Below, one piece after another: positions 25,193-33,241 of a stretch of DNA of 64,000 nucleotides. The stretch covers positions 124,001 through 188,000 of the forward strand of contig NZ_JBFAHM010000010.1 in assembly GCF_040654195.1 (NCBI RefSeq), in the 5' to 3' direction. The translations under genes and the position numbers were made by a program. Position 1 is the first letter of the stretch. Every line of letters begins with the position of its first letter. This stretch comes from Hamadaea sp013361475 (GTDB taxonomy: Bacteria; Actinomycetota; Actinomycetes; Mycobacteriales; Micromonosporaceae). The notes under the pieces were generated by a model that was given only the letters and a program-made list of their open reading frames with translations, was not told the DNA's origin and searched no databases.

Positions 25193-26155
25193 TCACGGCG
25201 TTGGCGGCCGCTCGTCGTCCCAGCTGACCGAGGTCAGCCGCCAGCCGTCCGGCGTACGCAGGAACTGCATGCTCTTGTTCCCGCCGCCGGTGAACGGCTC
25301 ACCGCGCAGCACACCCTGCTTGCGGTAGCCGCCGAGCCGGTGGGCGACGTCGCCGAAGAACGTCGTCCGCTCCCAGGTCTCCCATTCGGAGAAGTCCGTG
25401 AGGTCGCCCGAGGTGAGCAGGGCCTGGCGCGGGGCGGCGAACGCGTCCAGGTCGTAGAGCGCGGCTTTCGGGCCGCCGTTGGAGATCACGCCATTCGGGA
25501 CGAACAGGTCGTGGATCCGGCTCACGTCCGGCACCGCGCCCTCCGTGTTCGTGAACAACGCGAAGAACTTCGCCGTCAGCGCGTCCACCGCCGCCTTGTC
25601 CTCGTCGGCCACGGCCCGATGGGCGCGCCACTCCGCGGCGAGCACCGACCACACCTCCATGTCCCCCCGTTCACCGGAGGCCGAGGGGAACGCCGACCGC
25701 ATGGTCCCGTCGAGGCTCATGCCCAGCCGCTTCGCGACGGCGATGCTGGGCGCGTTGCGCGCGTTGGTGTGCCACTCGACGCGCTCGATGCCGCGGTCGA
25801 GGATCACCCAGTCGAGCAGCACCGTCGCGGCCCGGGTGATCAGCCCCCGGCCGACGGCGGACGGCTCCAGCCAGCACCCGGCCTCGCTGACGCCGGACTT
25901 CAGGTCGAACGATACGAGCAGCACGCCGCCGACCAGCCGCCCGTCGAGCCAGATGCCCCAGATCCCGCCTGCGTCCTTGGCGTACTTGTCCGCGTATCGC
26001 TGCAGCACCAGGCCGGCCTCGTCGTTGGCGAACCCGGCGCCCACCCAGGGGCTGATGTGCTCGTAGGCACGCTCCCGGTGCTCGGCGAACTCGGCCGCGT
26101 GCCAGGGCTGCAACGGGCGGAGTTCGGCGTCGGCGGTGAGGGGATGGGCGAACAT
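25193..26155 (-). CDS. GNAT acetyltransferase fused to an NTF2/SnoaL-like domain
   Basis: A 320-residue two-domain protein. Residues about 1-175 form a RimJ/RimL-type GNAT domain (LRPLQPWHAAEFAEHRERAY, GGVLLVSFDLKSGVSEAGCW, GRGLITRAATVLLDWV, NAPSIAVAKRLGMSLDG). Residues about 185-318 form an NTF2-like cone fold (VDALTAKFFALFTNTEG, IHDLFVPNGVISNGG, final strands MQFLRTPDGWRLTSVSWDDE). This combination is unusual. ATG 26155 is chosen because GGAGG stands 4 nt before it. Divergent from a TetR gene; the shared 56-bp region probably holds the operator. Confidence 0.82.
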   Translation of the reverse strand: MFAHPLTADAELRPLQPWHAAEFAEHRERAYEHISPWVGAGFANDEAGLVLQRYADKYAKDAGGIWGIWLDGRLVGGVLLVSFDLKSGVSEAGCWLEPSAVGRGLITRAATVLLDWVILDRGIERVEWHTNARNAPSIAVAKRLGMSLDGTMRSAFPSASGERGDMEVWSVLAAEWRAHRAVADEDKAAVDALTAKFFALFTNTEGAVPDVSRIHDLFVPNGVISNGGPKAALYDLDAFAAPRQALLTSGDLTDFSEWETWERTTFFGDVAHRLGGYRKQGVLRGEPFTGGGNKSMQFLRTPDGWRLTSVSWDDERPPTP

Positions 26156-26211
26156 GCGGCCTCCAGCGGGCTGAAGTACATAACAAACGTTCGGTACGTA
26201 CACTAGCGTAC

Positions 26212-26820
26212 ATGCCTCCCGCCCGAGCCGATCATGACGCCCGCCGCGAAGACGTCTCCGCCGCCGTCTGGCAGGTCCTGGCCGAACACGGCTTCCCGGG
26301 CCTCACCCTCCGCGCGGTGGCGGGGGCACTCGGGGCGTCGACCGGGCTCGTCACCCACTACTTCGCGGGCAAGCGCGAGCTGGTCGCCCACGCGCTCGAC
26401 ATCCTGGAGATACGCACAGCGCAGCGCACCCGGCTGAAGGCTCCCGCGCCGGGGCTGCCCGCTCTGCGTACGCACATCCTGAACATCCTGCCGTTGACCC
26501 CGGACGGGCTGGCGATGAACCGGATCTGGGTGTCCTCGTGGGACGTGGCGCTGGCCGATCCGGACCTGTTCGCCGCCCAGACCCGGCGCTACGAACGCAT
26601 CCGGGCGGCGTTCCGGGAGTCCGTGGTGGAGGCGCAGCGACGCGGCGAACTTCCGGACGGCGATCCCGACGAGGTGTCCACGACCGCGTTGTCCTTCACG
26701 CACGGGCTGGTCGTGCAGGTGCTGTTCGATCCGGACCGGTTCCCGCCCGAGCGTCAGACCCGGTTGGCCGACGACTTCCTCGCCCGGCTACGGGTTCCGG
26801 CTCACGAGCCTAGTGCGTGA
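26212..26820 (+). CDS. TetR family transcriptional regulator
   Basis: A 202-residue regulator. Helix-turn-helix at about residues 12-58 (DVSAAVWQVLAEHGFPGLTL, then LGASTGLVTHYFAGKRELV); the C-terminal domain is of the BetI/TetR_C_6 kind (IWVSSWDVALADPDLF). TACACT ends 7 nt before the ATG with no Shine-Dalgarno, so the mRNA is probably leaderless. The region GTACGTACACTAGCGTAC over that hexamer has repeated GTAC/CGTAC half-sites and may be its own operator, also controlling the divergent GNAT-NTF2 gene. Confidence 0.87.
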   Translation: MPPARADHDARREDVSAAVWQVLAEHGFPGLTLRAVAGALGASTGLVTHYFAGKRELVAHALDILEIRTAQRTRLKAPAPGLPALRTHILNILPLTPDGLAMNRIWVSSWDVALADPDLFAAQTRRYERIRAAFRESVVEAQRRGELPDGDPDEVSTTALSFTHGLVVQVLFDPDRFPPERQTRLADDFLARLRVPAHEPSA

Positions 26821-27818
26821 GACAACAGGCTGGGCCGTGTTCGCAGGCCGGTCTTGGCGAAGATCGACTTCAGGTGATCCTGGACGGTGTGCTCGGACAG
26901 GAACAGCAGCTGGGCGACTTCGCGGGTGTCCGCGCCTGCCGCCAAGCGGCGCAGCAGCTCCGCCTCCCGGGCGCTCAACCCGAAGGCCCGGCTGAACAGA
27001 TCGAGCCGCTCGGCGGGGCTCGACCGCTCGATGCTGACGGCGATGTCGTCGCCGAGCCGGTCCGCCCGCAACGTCAGCCACTCGCCCTCGCTCAGGTGCA
27101 CGCGAGCGTACGGCGGATGGGTGTCGACCTCGGCCTCGTTGGCGAGGAGCTGAGCCGCCACGTTGTAGGCGCCGGCCGGAATCACCGCGCGGCCGGGCGA
27201 CGGCGGCACCAGCGTACGGAGAAGCGCGGAGGTCTGCGGCGTCTGCCCGAGCAGGTCCAACTCGGCCGACAGCATGAGGACGATCGGACCGGTACGCTCG
27301 GCGACCGGCGGTCGTTGCCGGAAGGTCTCGGCCAGCCCGGACCGCATCGCGGTCGTCATCGGCCCGGCCAGCCGGGCGAGGAACCCCGCTTCGGCGGCGG
27401 TGAAGGCCTTGCCCGTACGCCAGAGGTCCAGGAAGCCCCAGCAGCCGTACCGGTCGCGGAACACGACCGAGGCCACGTCGGCGATCCCGAACGGGGCCAT
27501 CCACTCACGCCACACCAGACTCCGGGCCGGATCCCCGCCCTGTCGTAGCAGGCCGACCGGCGTGGTCAGCGCCGTCCACCGGTTCACCGGGGTGAGGTAC
27601 TTCAGCCGGATCAGCCGCGGCAGGTCGGGCACGCTCGGGATCTCGGCCATCGGGGCGGCGCCGACCGCCGACCGCGGATCGGTCATCAGGAAGGCGTAGA
27701 ACTCGAACCCGACGCTCCGGCGAAGCTCCTCGACGAGGTCGCGGCGCAGCTCCGCGAGGTCACCGCCGGCGGCGCAACGGCGCTCGATCCGGCCCACCGC
27801 CTCGGTCGGGACGGGCAT
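26802..27818 (-). CDS. LuxR-type helix-turn-helix regulator with N-terminal sensor
   Basis: A 338-residue regulator. The C-terminal LuxR/GerE domain spans residues about 275-335 (FGLSAREAELLRRLAAGADT, then LSEHTVQDHLKSIFAKTGL). The N-terminal ~200 residues look like a GAF-like sensor (FGIADVASVVFRDRYGCWGF). TACGCT ends 6 nt before ATG 27818, which suggests a leaderless mRNA; the frame remains open upstream but has no gene-like sequence. Its 3' end overlaps that of the convergent TetR gene by 19 bp. Confidence 0.85.
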   Translation of the reverse strand: MPVPTEAVGRIERRCAAGGDLAELRRDLVEELRRSVGFEFYAFLMTDPRSAVGAAPMAEIPSVPDLPRLIRLKYLTPVNRWTALTTPVGLLRQGGDPARSLVWREWMAPFGIADVASVVFRDRYGCWGFLDLWRTGKAFTAAEAGFLARLAGPMTTAMRSGLAETFRQRPPVAERTGPIVLMLSAELDLLGQTPQTSALLRTLVPPSPGRAVIPAGAYNVAAQLLANEAEVDTHPPYARVHLSEGEWLTLRADRLGDDIAVSIERSSPAERLDLFSRAFGLSAREAELLRRLAAGADTREVAQLLFLSEHTVQDHLKSIFAKTGLRTRPSLLSHALGS

Positions 27819-27894
27819 GCTCCGAGCGTACGCACCGGAAAACCCCAGAATGCTGGGATGCCGCCGCACCACGCCGCGGACCGACGATGAGCGC

Positions 27895-28191
27895 ATGGCT
27901 ACCTTGCACATCGAACACGCGATCACGGAGTACGCCGTCTGGAAGGCGGCGTTCGACCGGTTCGCGCCGGCCCGCACTCAGGCGGGCGTCCGTCAGCACC
28001 GCGTCTACCAGCCCGTCGGCGACCCGCGAGCGGTCGCGATCGACCTGGACTTCGCCTCGGCCGACCAGGCGGCCGCGTTCCTGGCCTTCCTCAGGCGGCA
28101 GGTCTGGGGCACCGGCGACGCGCCGGCCCTCGTGGGTACGCCCCAAGCGACGATCCTCGAGCTGGTCGAGGAGAGTGGAGCCGGCGGCTAG
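27895..28191 (+). CDS. hypothetical protein, dimeric alpha-beta barrel-like
   Basis: A 98-residue cytosolic protein beginning MATLHIEHAITEYAVWKAAF, with RVYQPVGDPRAVAIDLDFAS and AAAFLAFLRR. The strand/helix pattern resembles the antibiotic biosynthesis monooxygenase (ABM) fold, but I cannot assign a function. Its TAG stop is shared with the -10-like TAGGCT of the next gene. Confidence 0.65.
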   Translation: MATLHIEHAITEYAVWKAAFDRFAPARTQAGVRQHRVYQPVGDPRAVAIDLDFASADQAAAFLAFLRRQVWGTGDAPALVGTPQATILELVEESGAGG

Positions 28192-28200
28192 GCTCACTCC

Positions 28201-28671
28201 ATGACCAATCCTGCGCTGGACGCGCTGGCCGCGGCCGAGGTGGAGCACCGGGTGATCCAGCACGGACCTGTCCGGAGTTTGGAGGAGGCGGCCGCCGCGC
28301 GCGGCGTGGAGATCCCGGACGTCGTCAAGACGATCGTGGTCCGCCGGGGCGACGACGACTTCCTGTTCGCCCTGGTCCCCGGCGATCGGGTGATCTCCTG
28401 GCCGAAGCTGCGGGCGCTGCTCGGGGTCAGCCGGCTGTCCATGCCGGACGCGGCGACCGCCAAGGAGGCGACCGGGTATGAGCGCGGGACGATCACCCCG
28501 TTCGGCTCGGCCAAGCCCTGGCCGGTGATCGCCGACGAGCGGCTGCGCGGCCGGACGGTCACCCTCGGCGCGGGCGAGCACGGGATCGCGGTGGCGGTCG
28601 ACGCCGACGCGGCGGTCGAGGCGCTCGACGCGGCGTACGCCGACATCACCGACCCGGAGGCCGCCCACTAG
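28201..28671 (+). CDS. YbaK/EbsC-type aminoacyl-tRNA deacylase
   Basis: A 156-residue stand-alone editing protein that would hydrolyse mischarged tRNA. It has the conserved lysine in VVKTIVVRRGDDDF, and GYERGTITPFG with the glycine-proline loop before the late strands. Which tRNA it edits cannot be told. No Shine-Dalgarno; TAGGCT (28189-28194), whose TAG is the stop codon of the gene before, ends 6 nt before the ATG. Confidence 0.88.
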   Translation: MTNPALDALAAAEVEHRVIQHGPVRSLEEAAAARGVEIPDVVKTIVVRRGDDDFLFALVPGDRVISWPKLRALLGVSRLSMPDAATAKEATGYERGTITPFGSAKPWPVIADERLRGRTVTLGAGEHGIAVAVDADAAVEALDAAYADITDPEAAH

Positions 28672-28691
28672 GAGCGGCCTCCGGGCTCACC

Positions 28692-31600
28692 TCAGTTGAT
28701 CGTGAGGGTGAACGTCGTCGTCGTGTTCTTGATGTTCTGGTAGTTGTTGCTGAACGTAAGGTTGGTGAAGGTGGCCGACCCGACCGCCGGACCCTGGCCG
28801 GACTCCGGCATCTCGTTCACCCAGATCCCGAAACCCGACTTGGCGTCGAAGGCGTCACCGCTGCGCTGCGCGCCGCTGATCGAGACGTTGGTGAACGTGG
28901 TGTCCGTGATCGGCTGCGCCTCCGGGTACTTCGACTGGAACATGATCCCCGAGTAGGTCGGGTCCACGATGTCGATGTCGCTGAACCGGATGCCCCGGAA
29001 CTGCTTCGACGCCGCGAAGCACCAGATCGCCCCGAAGGTCTGGGCGCCCCAGAAGTGCCCGCCCGCGCGTACCAGGCTGATGCTCTGGAACTGGGTGGGC
29101 GGCGACGAGCCGAAGCCGACGAACGGATAGCCGAAGTCGAGTGAGCTGACCGTGATGCCGGAGTACGTCAGCATGTCCGCGATGTAGAGGTTGCGGAAGA
29201 TGTTGTCGTATCCGCCGTAGACGGCCAGGCCGGCCGCACGCCAGGTCAGCGTCGCCGAGAGGTTCTCGAAGACGTTGCCGTGGTTGCCCACGCTGCCGCC
29301 GCCGTCGATCGCCGAGAACAGCGCGAACGCGTCGTCCCCGTTGGATCGGCCCTCGCTGTTGCTCACCGACAGCCCGGTGCTGTCGCTCGTGAAGTTGACC
29401 CCATCGGCGAACGTGTCGCGGATGCGCGCGTTCTTGATGGTGATGTGGTCGTTGTGGACACCCCAGTACATGCAGACGGTGTGCTCCACCCAGACGTCGT
29501 CGATGGTCAGGTTGGAGACGTCCTTCAGCTCACCCCACACCTTGCCGGGACCGTCGATCCGCGACGTGTAGTTCCCGAAGAAGGCGAGGTGCTTGAAGGA
29601 CGAACCGTTGGCCGTGCTCTGCACCGCGAAGCCGGCGTCGGTGTTCTCCTGGCCCTGCGGGGTCTGGAAGCGGGTGTACCAGACCCCCGCGCCGACGACC
29701 TGGACGGCCTTGCCGTAGATCTGGAACTTCTGCGCGGTGTCGTAGGTGCCCGCCGGGAGGTAGACCCCGACGAGGGTGCCCGTCGTGTCCATGCGTACGC
29801 GGTCCAAGGCGCTCTGCACGTCTTGGTGGGTGAAGCCGTTGGGCACGGCGTACTTGGCGGGGTCGGGGTTCGCCAACGCGCTGACCTGCTCGAGGTTCAC
29901 GAAGTCGATCGTGTAGGTCAGCGGGTTGCCCGAGTCCTTCTGCAGCCGGATCGTGTGCCCGGCCGGCACGGTCGAGTCCAGCATGACGTTGGCCTCGTCG
30001 TAGATGTGCCGCGGGCTGCCCGCGCCCGGCGAGTTGCCCGGACCGGACTCCGCGCCGTAGAGCCAGGCGTAGCGCGAGGTCAGCGGGATCGACTTGTGGA
30101 ACACCCCGTCGACGTAGACGCTCAGCGACGACGTCTGCCCGCCGCCCCCCGAGGAGTCCGGCATCGAGAACCGGGTCACCAAGGTGTTCGTCGGATTCTT
30201 GGTGGTCCACTGCACGTAGGAGCCGGTGCTCCCGAGGGTCACGGCCTTCCGTCCGGACGCCTCGCCGGCGAGGTCGCCGATGGTCCGGTTCGGGCCGATC
30301 ACCGTCGCACCCCCACCGGTCGAGCCGTCTTCGGCCTCGTACATGTCGTAGGGCAGGTTCGCCCCCCGGCCGACGAAGAAGGACGTCGTGCTGGTGTTGT
30401 TGCCCTGCTTGACCGCCAGCTCGTTGGCGTCCACCGCGATCGTGGTGGTCACGGTGTACTTCCCGTTGGCCGCCGTCCACGTCCCGAGGCTGACCGGGCT
30501 CGTGGTGGCCCCGGCCGCGATCGTGCCCGAGTACGCCCCGGTCTTGGTCGTGATCGTCGCGCCGCCCGCATCCTTGACGGTCAGCGTGATGCCGTGCGAG
30601 CCGCTCGCCGAGGCGACGCTGCCCTGGTTCTTGACCGACACCGAGAAGGTCACGGTGTTGCCCGCCGACGGGTTGCCCGGCGACCAGGACACCGCCCCCG
30701 GCAGCAGGTCCGACGTCGCGACCGGGGCCACGACCAGATTCGTCGACGAGGTGTACGCGTTGTTGGCGTCGTTCAGCTCGACGACCGTGTTCGCCTCGTC
30801 CACCTTGGCGGAGACGGCGTACGTGCCGGCGTCCTTGGCGCCGATGTTCGCGGTGACGGTGGCCGTCCCGTTGACCGCCAGGGCGCCGACGTTCGCCGTG
30901 CCCACCTTGGTGGTGCCGAGGTAGAAGTTCACGTTCGACGCCGGGGAGGCCGCCGTGCCGATGTTCTTCACCGTCGCGGACAAGGTGACCGCGTCGGTCT
31001 CGATCGGCGACGCCGGGCTCCACGAGACGCCGGTGACGGTGAGGTCGGGGTTCGGCGCCGGGGCGCCGATCACCTGGAACTCGGCCACCTGCGCGTTGGG
31101 GGCGCCCGTGTTCGCGGTGAACTTCAGCTGCACGTCGGCGACGGTCGCGGAGACCGGGATCGTCACCGTGTTCGCCCCCGACGACGGGTTGAAGGTGTAA
31201 CTCGCCGAGGCCTTGAGCGTGCTGAAGCCGCTCGCGTTCTGCTCACGGCCGAGCACCTCGAAGGTCTGCGTACGGGTGGACCAGGCCGAGTCCGGGTTCA
31301 GCTTCACGACGATGGAGCTGACCGAGGCGTTCGCGCCGAGCTGGACGGTCAACGTGCTCGGGTACGCCCCACCGGCCCCTTCCCAGTAGGTGGTGACGTC
31401 GTTGTCGTTCGCGTTGGCGGCGACGAACGTGAACACCGTGCTGGAGGCGCTGATCGGCTTGCCCGCCGCGAGGTTGGACCCGGTGCCCGTGCCGGTGCGG
31501 GTCACCGAGTTGCTCTCCGGCGACTGGTTGCCCGCCGCGTCCTTGGCCTTGACGAAGTAGGTCACGGTCGCCGTGTCAGGCTGGTTGTCGGTGTAGGTCA

Positions 31601-32975
31601 GCGTGGTGCCGCCGACACTCGTCGCCAGCGATCCGTTCCGGTAGACGTCGTACCCGGTCACCCCGACGTTGTCGGTCGACGCCGACCAGGTCAGCTTGAT
31701 CTGGCCCGAGGCCGGCTGGGTGTACGCGAGATTCGTCGGCGCGCTCGGCGGCGTCGTGTCCCCGCTCTGCCCCGTACGCGTGACGGTGTTGCTGTTGCCG
31801 GACTGGTTGCCGGCGGCGTCCCGCGCGCGGACGAAGTAGCTGACGGTGGCACTGGCCGGCTGAGTGTCCGTGTAGGTGAGCGTGGTCCCGCTGACGCTGG
31901 TCAGCAGCGTGCCGTTCAAGAACACGTCGTACGCCGTGACCCCGACGTTGTCCGTCGACGCCGACCAGGTCAGCTTGATCTGCCCGGTCGCCGGTTCGGT
32001 GTACGCCAAGCTCGACGGAGCGGTCGGCGCCTGGGTGTCCCCGGTGGACGGACCGTAGACCTCGAACTCCGAGATCTGCGCCGCCGGCCACACGGTGTTC
32101 GCCGTGACCACCAGACGCAGGTAGCGGGCGGTCGTGGCGTTGAAGGAGATCGTCACCGTGTTGCCGCTCGGGGTGAAGGCGTACCCGGTCGCGGCGACGA
32201 GGCTGCTCAGGCTTCCGGACACGGTGCCGGACTGCACCTCGATCGTCTGCGTACGCGCCTCCCAGGAGGTGGGCAGCTTCAGCACGATCTTGTTGACGCT
32301 CACCGCCGACCCGAGGTCCACCTGCAGCCACTGCGGGAAGGCGCTGTTCGCGCTCTCCCAGTACGTCGACTGGTTGCCGTCGTTGGCGTTGGCCGCCACG
32401 TAGGTCTGATTGTGGCCGCTCTCCGTCATCGTCTTGCCCGCGGCCAGGTTCGACGAGCTGGACGCGACGCCGTAGACCTCCAGCTCGGACAGCTGACCGG
32501 CGGACCAGCCGGTGTTGGCGGTGATGTTCGCCCGGACGTATCGGGTGGACGTCGCGCCGAAGTTGATCGTCACCGTGTTGCCCGACGCCGGATCGAACGA
32601 GTACCCGGCGGACGCGACGATCGTGCTGAACGACGAGCCGTCGGTGCTCCCCTGCACCGACAGCGTCTGTGTACGCGCCCCCCACCCCGTCGGGAGCTTC
32701 AGCTTGATCTGGTCGACGCTGGTCGCGGTGCCCAGGTCGATCTGCCCCCACTGGGGGAACGCGTTGTTCGCGCTTTCCCAGTAGGTCGACTGGTTGCCGT
32801 CGTTCAGATTGGACGCCACATAGGTCTGATTCGTGCTGCTGGCCGAGGCGGACTTGCCCAACGCCAGGTTGGGACCGCCCGCCGCCGCGGCCGGTGCCGC
32901 CGGCCCGGCCCAGGACAGTGCGACGGCCACCGCCGTCAGCGCCGCCAGGCGCGCTCTCAGGGGACTCTTCCTCAC
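28692..32975 (-). CDS. secreted alpha-1,3-glucanase (GH87) with discoidin, Fn3 and CARDB modules
   Basis: A 1427-residue exported enzyme for alpha-1,3-glucan (mutan, fungal wall glucan). From the N-terminus: signal peptide to about 32; two F5/8C (discoidin) domains at 36-168 and 173-310; two Fn3 at 313-400 and 407-495; a third discoidin at 500-635; two CARDB at 642-745 and 754-860; a CBM6-like module from about 874 (YEAEDGSTGGG); and a right-handed beta-helix from about 1040 to the end. The GH87 acidic residues are D1191 (FADGVNF) and D1214-D1215 (NGDDAF), with the family's 23-plus-1 spacing. GTG 32975 has GGAGAGG 7 nt upstream. Divergent from the PQQ dehydrogenase gene. Confidence 0.88.
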   Translation of the reverse strand: MRKSPLRARLAALTAVAVALSWAGPAAPAAAAGGPNLALGKSASASSTNQTYVASNLNDGNQSTYWESANNAFPQWGQIDLGTATSVDQIKLKLPTGWGARTQTLSVQGSTDGSSFSTIVASAGYSFDPASGNTVTINFGATSTRYVRANITANTGWSAGQLSELEVYGVASSSSNLAAGKTMTESGHNQTYVAANANDGNQSTYWESANSAFPQWLQVDLGSAVSVNKIVLKLPTSWEARTQTIEVQSGTVSGSLSSLVAATGYAFTPSGNTVTISFNATTARYLRLVVTANTVWPAAQISEFEVYGPSTGDTQAPTAPSSLAYTEPATGQIKLTWSASTDNVGVTAYDVFLNGTLLTSVSGTTLTYTDTQPASATVSYFVRARDAAGNQSGNSNTVTRTGQSGDTTPPSAPTNLAYTQPASGQIKLTWSASTDNVGVTGYDVYRNGSLATSVGGTTLTYTDNQPDTATVTYFVKAKDAAGNQSPESNSVTRTGTGTGSNLAAGKPISASSTVFTFVAANANDNDVTTYWEGAGGAYPSTLTVQLGANASVSSIVVKLNPDSAWSTRTQTFEVLGREQNASGFSTLKASASYTFNPSSGANTVTIPVSATVADVQLKFTANTGAPNAQVAEFQVIGAPAPNPDLTVTGVSWSPASPIETDAVTLSATVKNIGTAASPASNVNFYLGTTKVGTANVGALAVNGTATVTANIGAKDAGTYAVSAKVDEANTVVELNDANNAYTSSTNLVVAPVATSDLLPGAVSWSPGNPSAGNTVTFSVSVKNQGSVASASGSHGITLTVKDAGGATITTKTGAYSGTIAAGATTSPVSLGTWTAANGKYTVTTTIAVDANELAVKQGNNTSTTSFFVGRGANLPYDMYEAEDGSTGGGATVIGPNRTIGDLAGEASGRKAVTLGSTGSYVQWTTKNPTNTLVTRFSMPDSSGGGGQTSSLSVYVDGVFHKSIPLTSRYAWLYGAESGPGNSPGAGSPRHIYDEANVMLDSTVPAGHTIRLQKDSGNPLTYTIDFVNLEQVSALANPDPAKYAVPNGFTHQDVQSALDRVRMDTTGTLVGVYLPAGTYDTAQKFQIYGKAVQVVGAGVWYTRFQTPQGQENTDAGFAVQSTANGSSFKHLAFFGNYTSRIDGPGKVWGELKDVSNLTIDDVWVEHTVCMYWGVHNDHITIKNARIRDTFADGVNFTSDSTGLSVSNSEGRSNGDDAFALFSAIDGGGSVGNHGNVFENLSATLTWRAAGLAVYGGYDNIFRNLYIADMLTYSGITVSSLDFGYPFVGFGSSPPTQFQSISLVRAGGHFWGAQTFGAIWCFAASKQFRGIRFSDIDIVDPTYSGIMFQSKYPEAQPITDTTFTNVSISGAQRSGDAFDAKSGFGIWVNEMPESGQGPAVGSATFTNLTFSNNYQNIKNTTTTFTLTIN

Positions 32976-33065
32976 TGGGGAACCTCTCCGTGATGGGGGT
33001 GGGAGCGCAGCAGCCTCCCGAGGAGGACGCTGCTGAAGTTGCGGAGATGAGCGAGAAATTGAACA

Positions 33066-33086
33066 TTGCAATGCAAGAATCTTGCA
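33066..33086. promoter_or_regulatory. TGCA-type double palindrome upstream of the glucanase
   Basis: TGCAAGA-A-TCTTGCA (33072-33086) is a perfect 15-bp palindrome. It overlaps TTGCA-A-TGCAA (33066-33076). It lies about 90 bp before the glucanase start and resembles LacI-family operators of sugar genes (inference). Confidence 0.5.
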
Positions 33087-33203
33087 CTGTATGAGTCCGA
33101 ACGTTACAGACGTGCTACCGACGCGTCAACGGGTCGCGCCCGCCTTTGTCGTCACCTATTGACATGCCTGACATCCATGCGTTCTGATCCAGGGGCATAA
33201 AAG

Positions 33204-33224
33204 TTAGTAAGTTTGCCTATCTAA
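33204..33224. promoter_or_regulatory. TTAG...CTAA imperfect palindrome upstream of the PQQ dehydrogenase
   Basis: TTAGTAAGTTTGCCTATCTAA has matching TTAG/CTAA ends and lies just before the Shine-Dalgarno of the gene at 33242. TTGACA is found about 45 bp further up (near 33159) but has no convincing -10 partner. Confidence 0.35.
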
Positions 33225-33241
33225 TGGAGGGAGTGGAGGGC

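Noticed and set aside
24758..26206. A 482-codon plus-strand frame
   Set aside because: Only the first ~130 codons resemble a protein (the metal-receptor remnant). The rest is antisense to the GNAT-NTF2 gene.
29280..32993. Open frame of 1237 codons on the plus strand
   Set aside because: It is antisense to the GH87 glucanase, Arg/Val/Gly-rich without any domain pattern, and arises from GC-biased third positions of the real gene.
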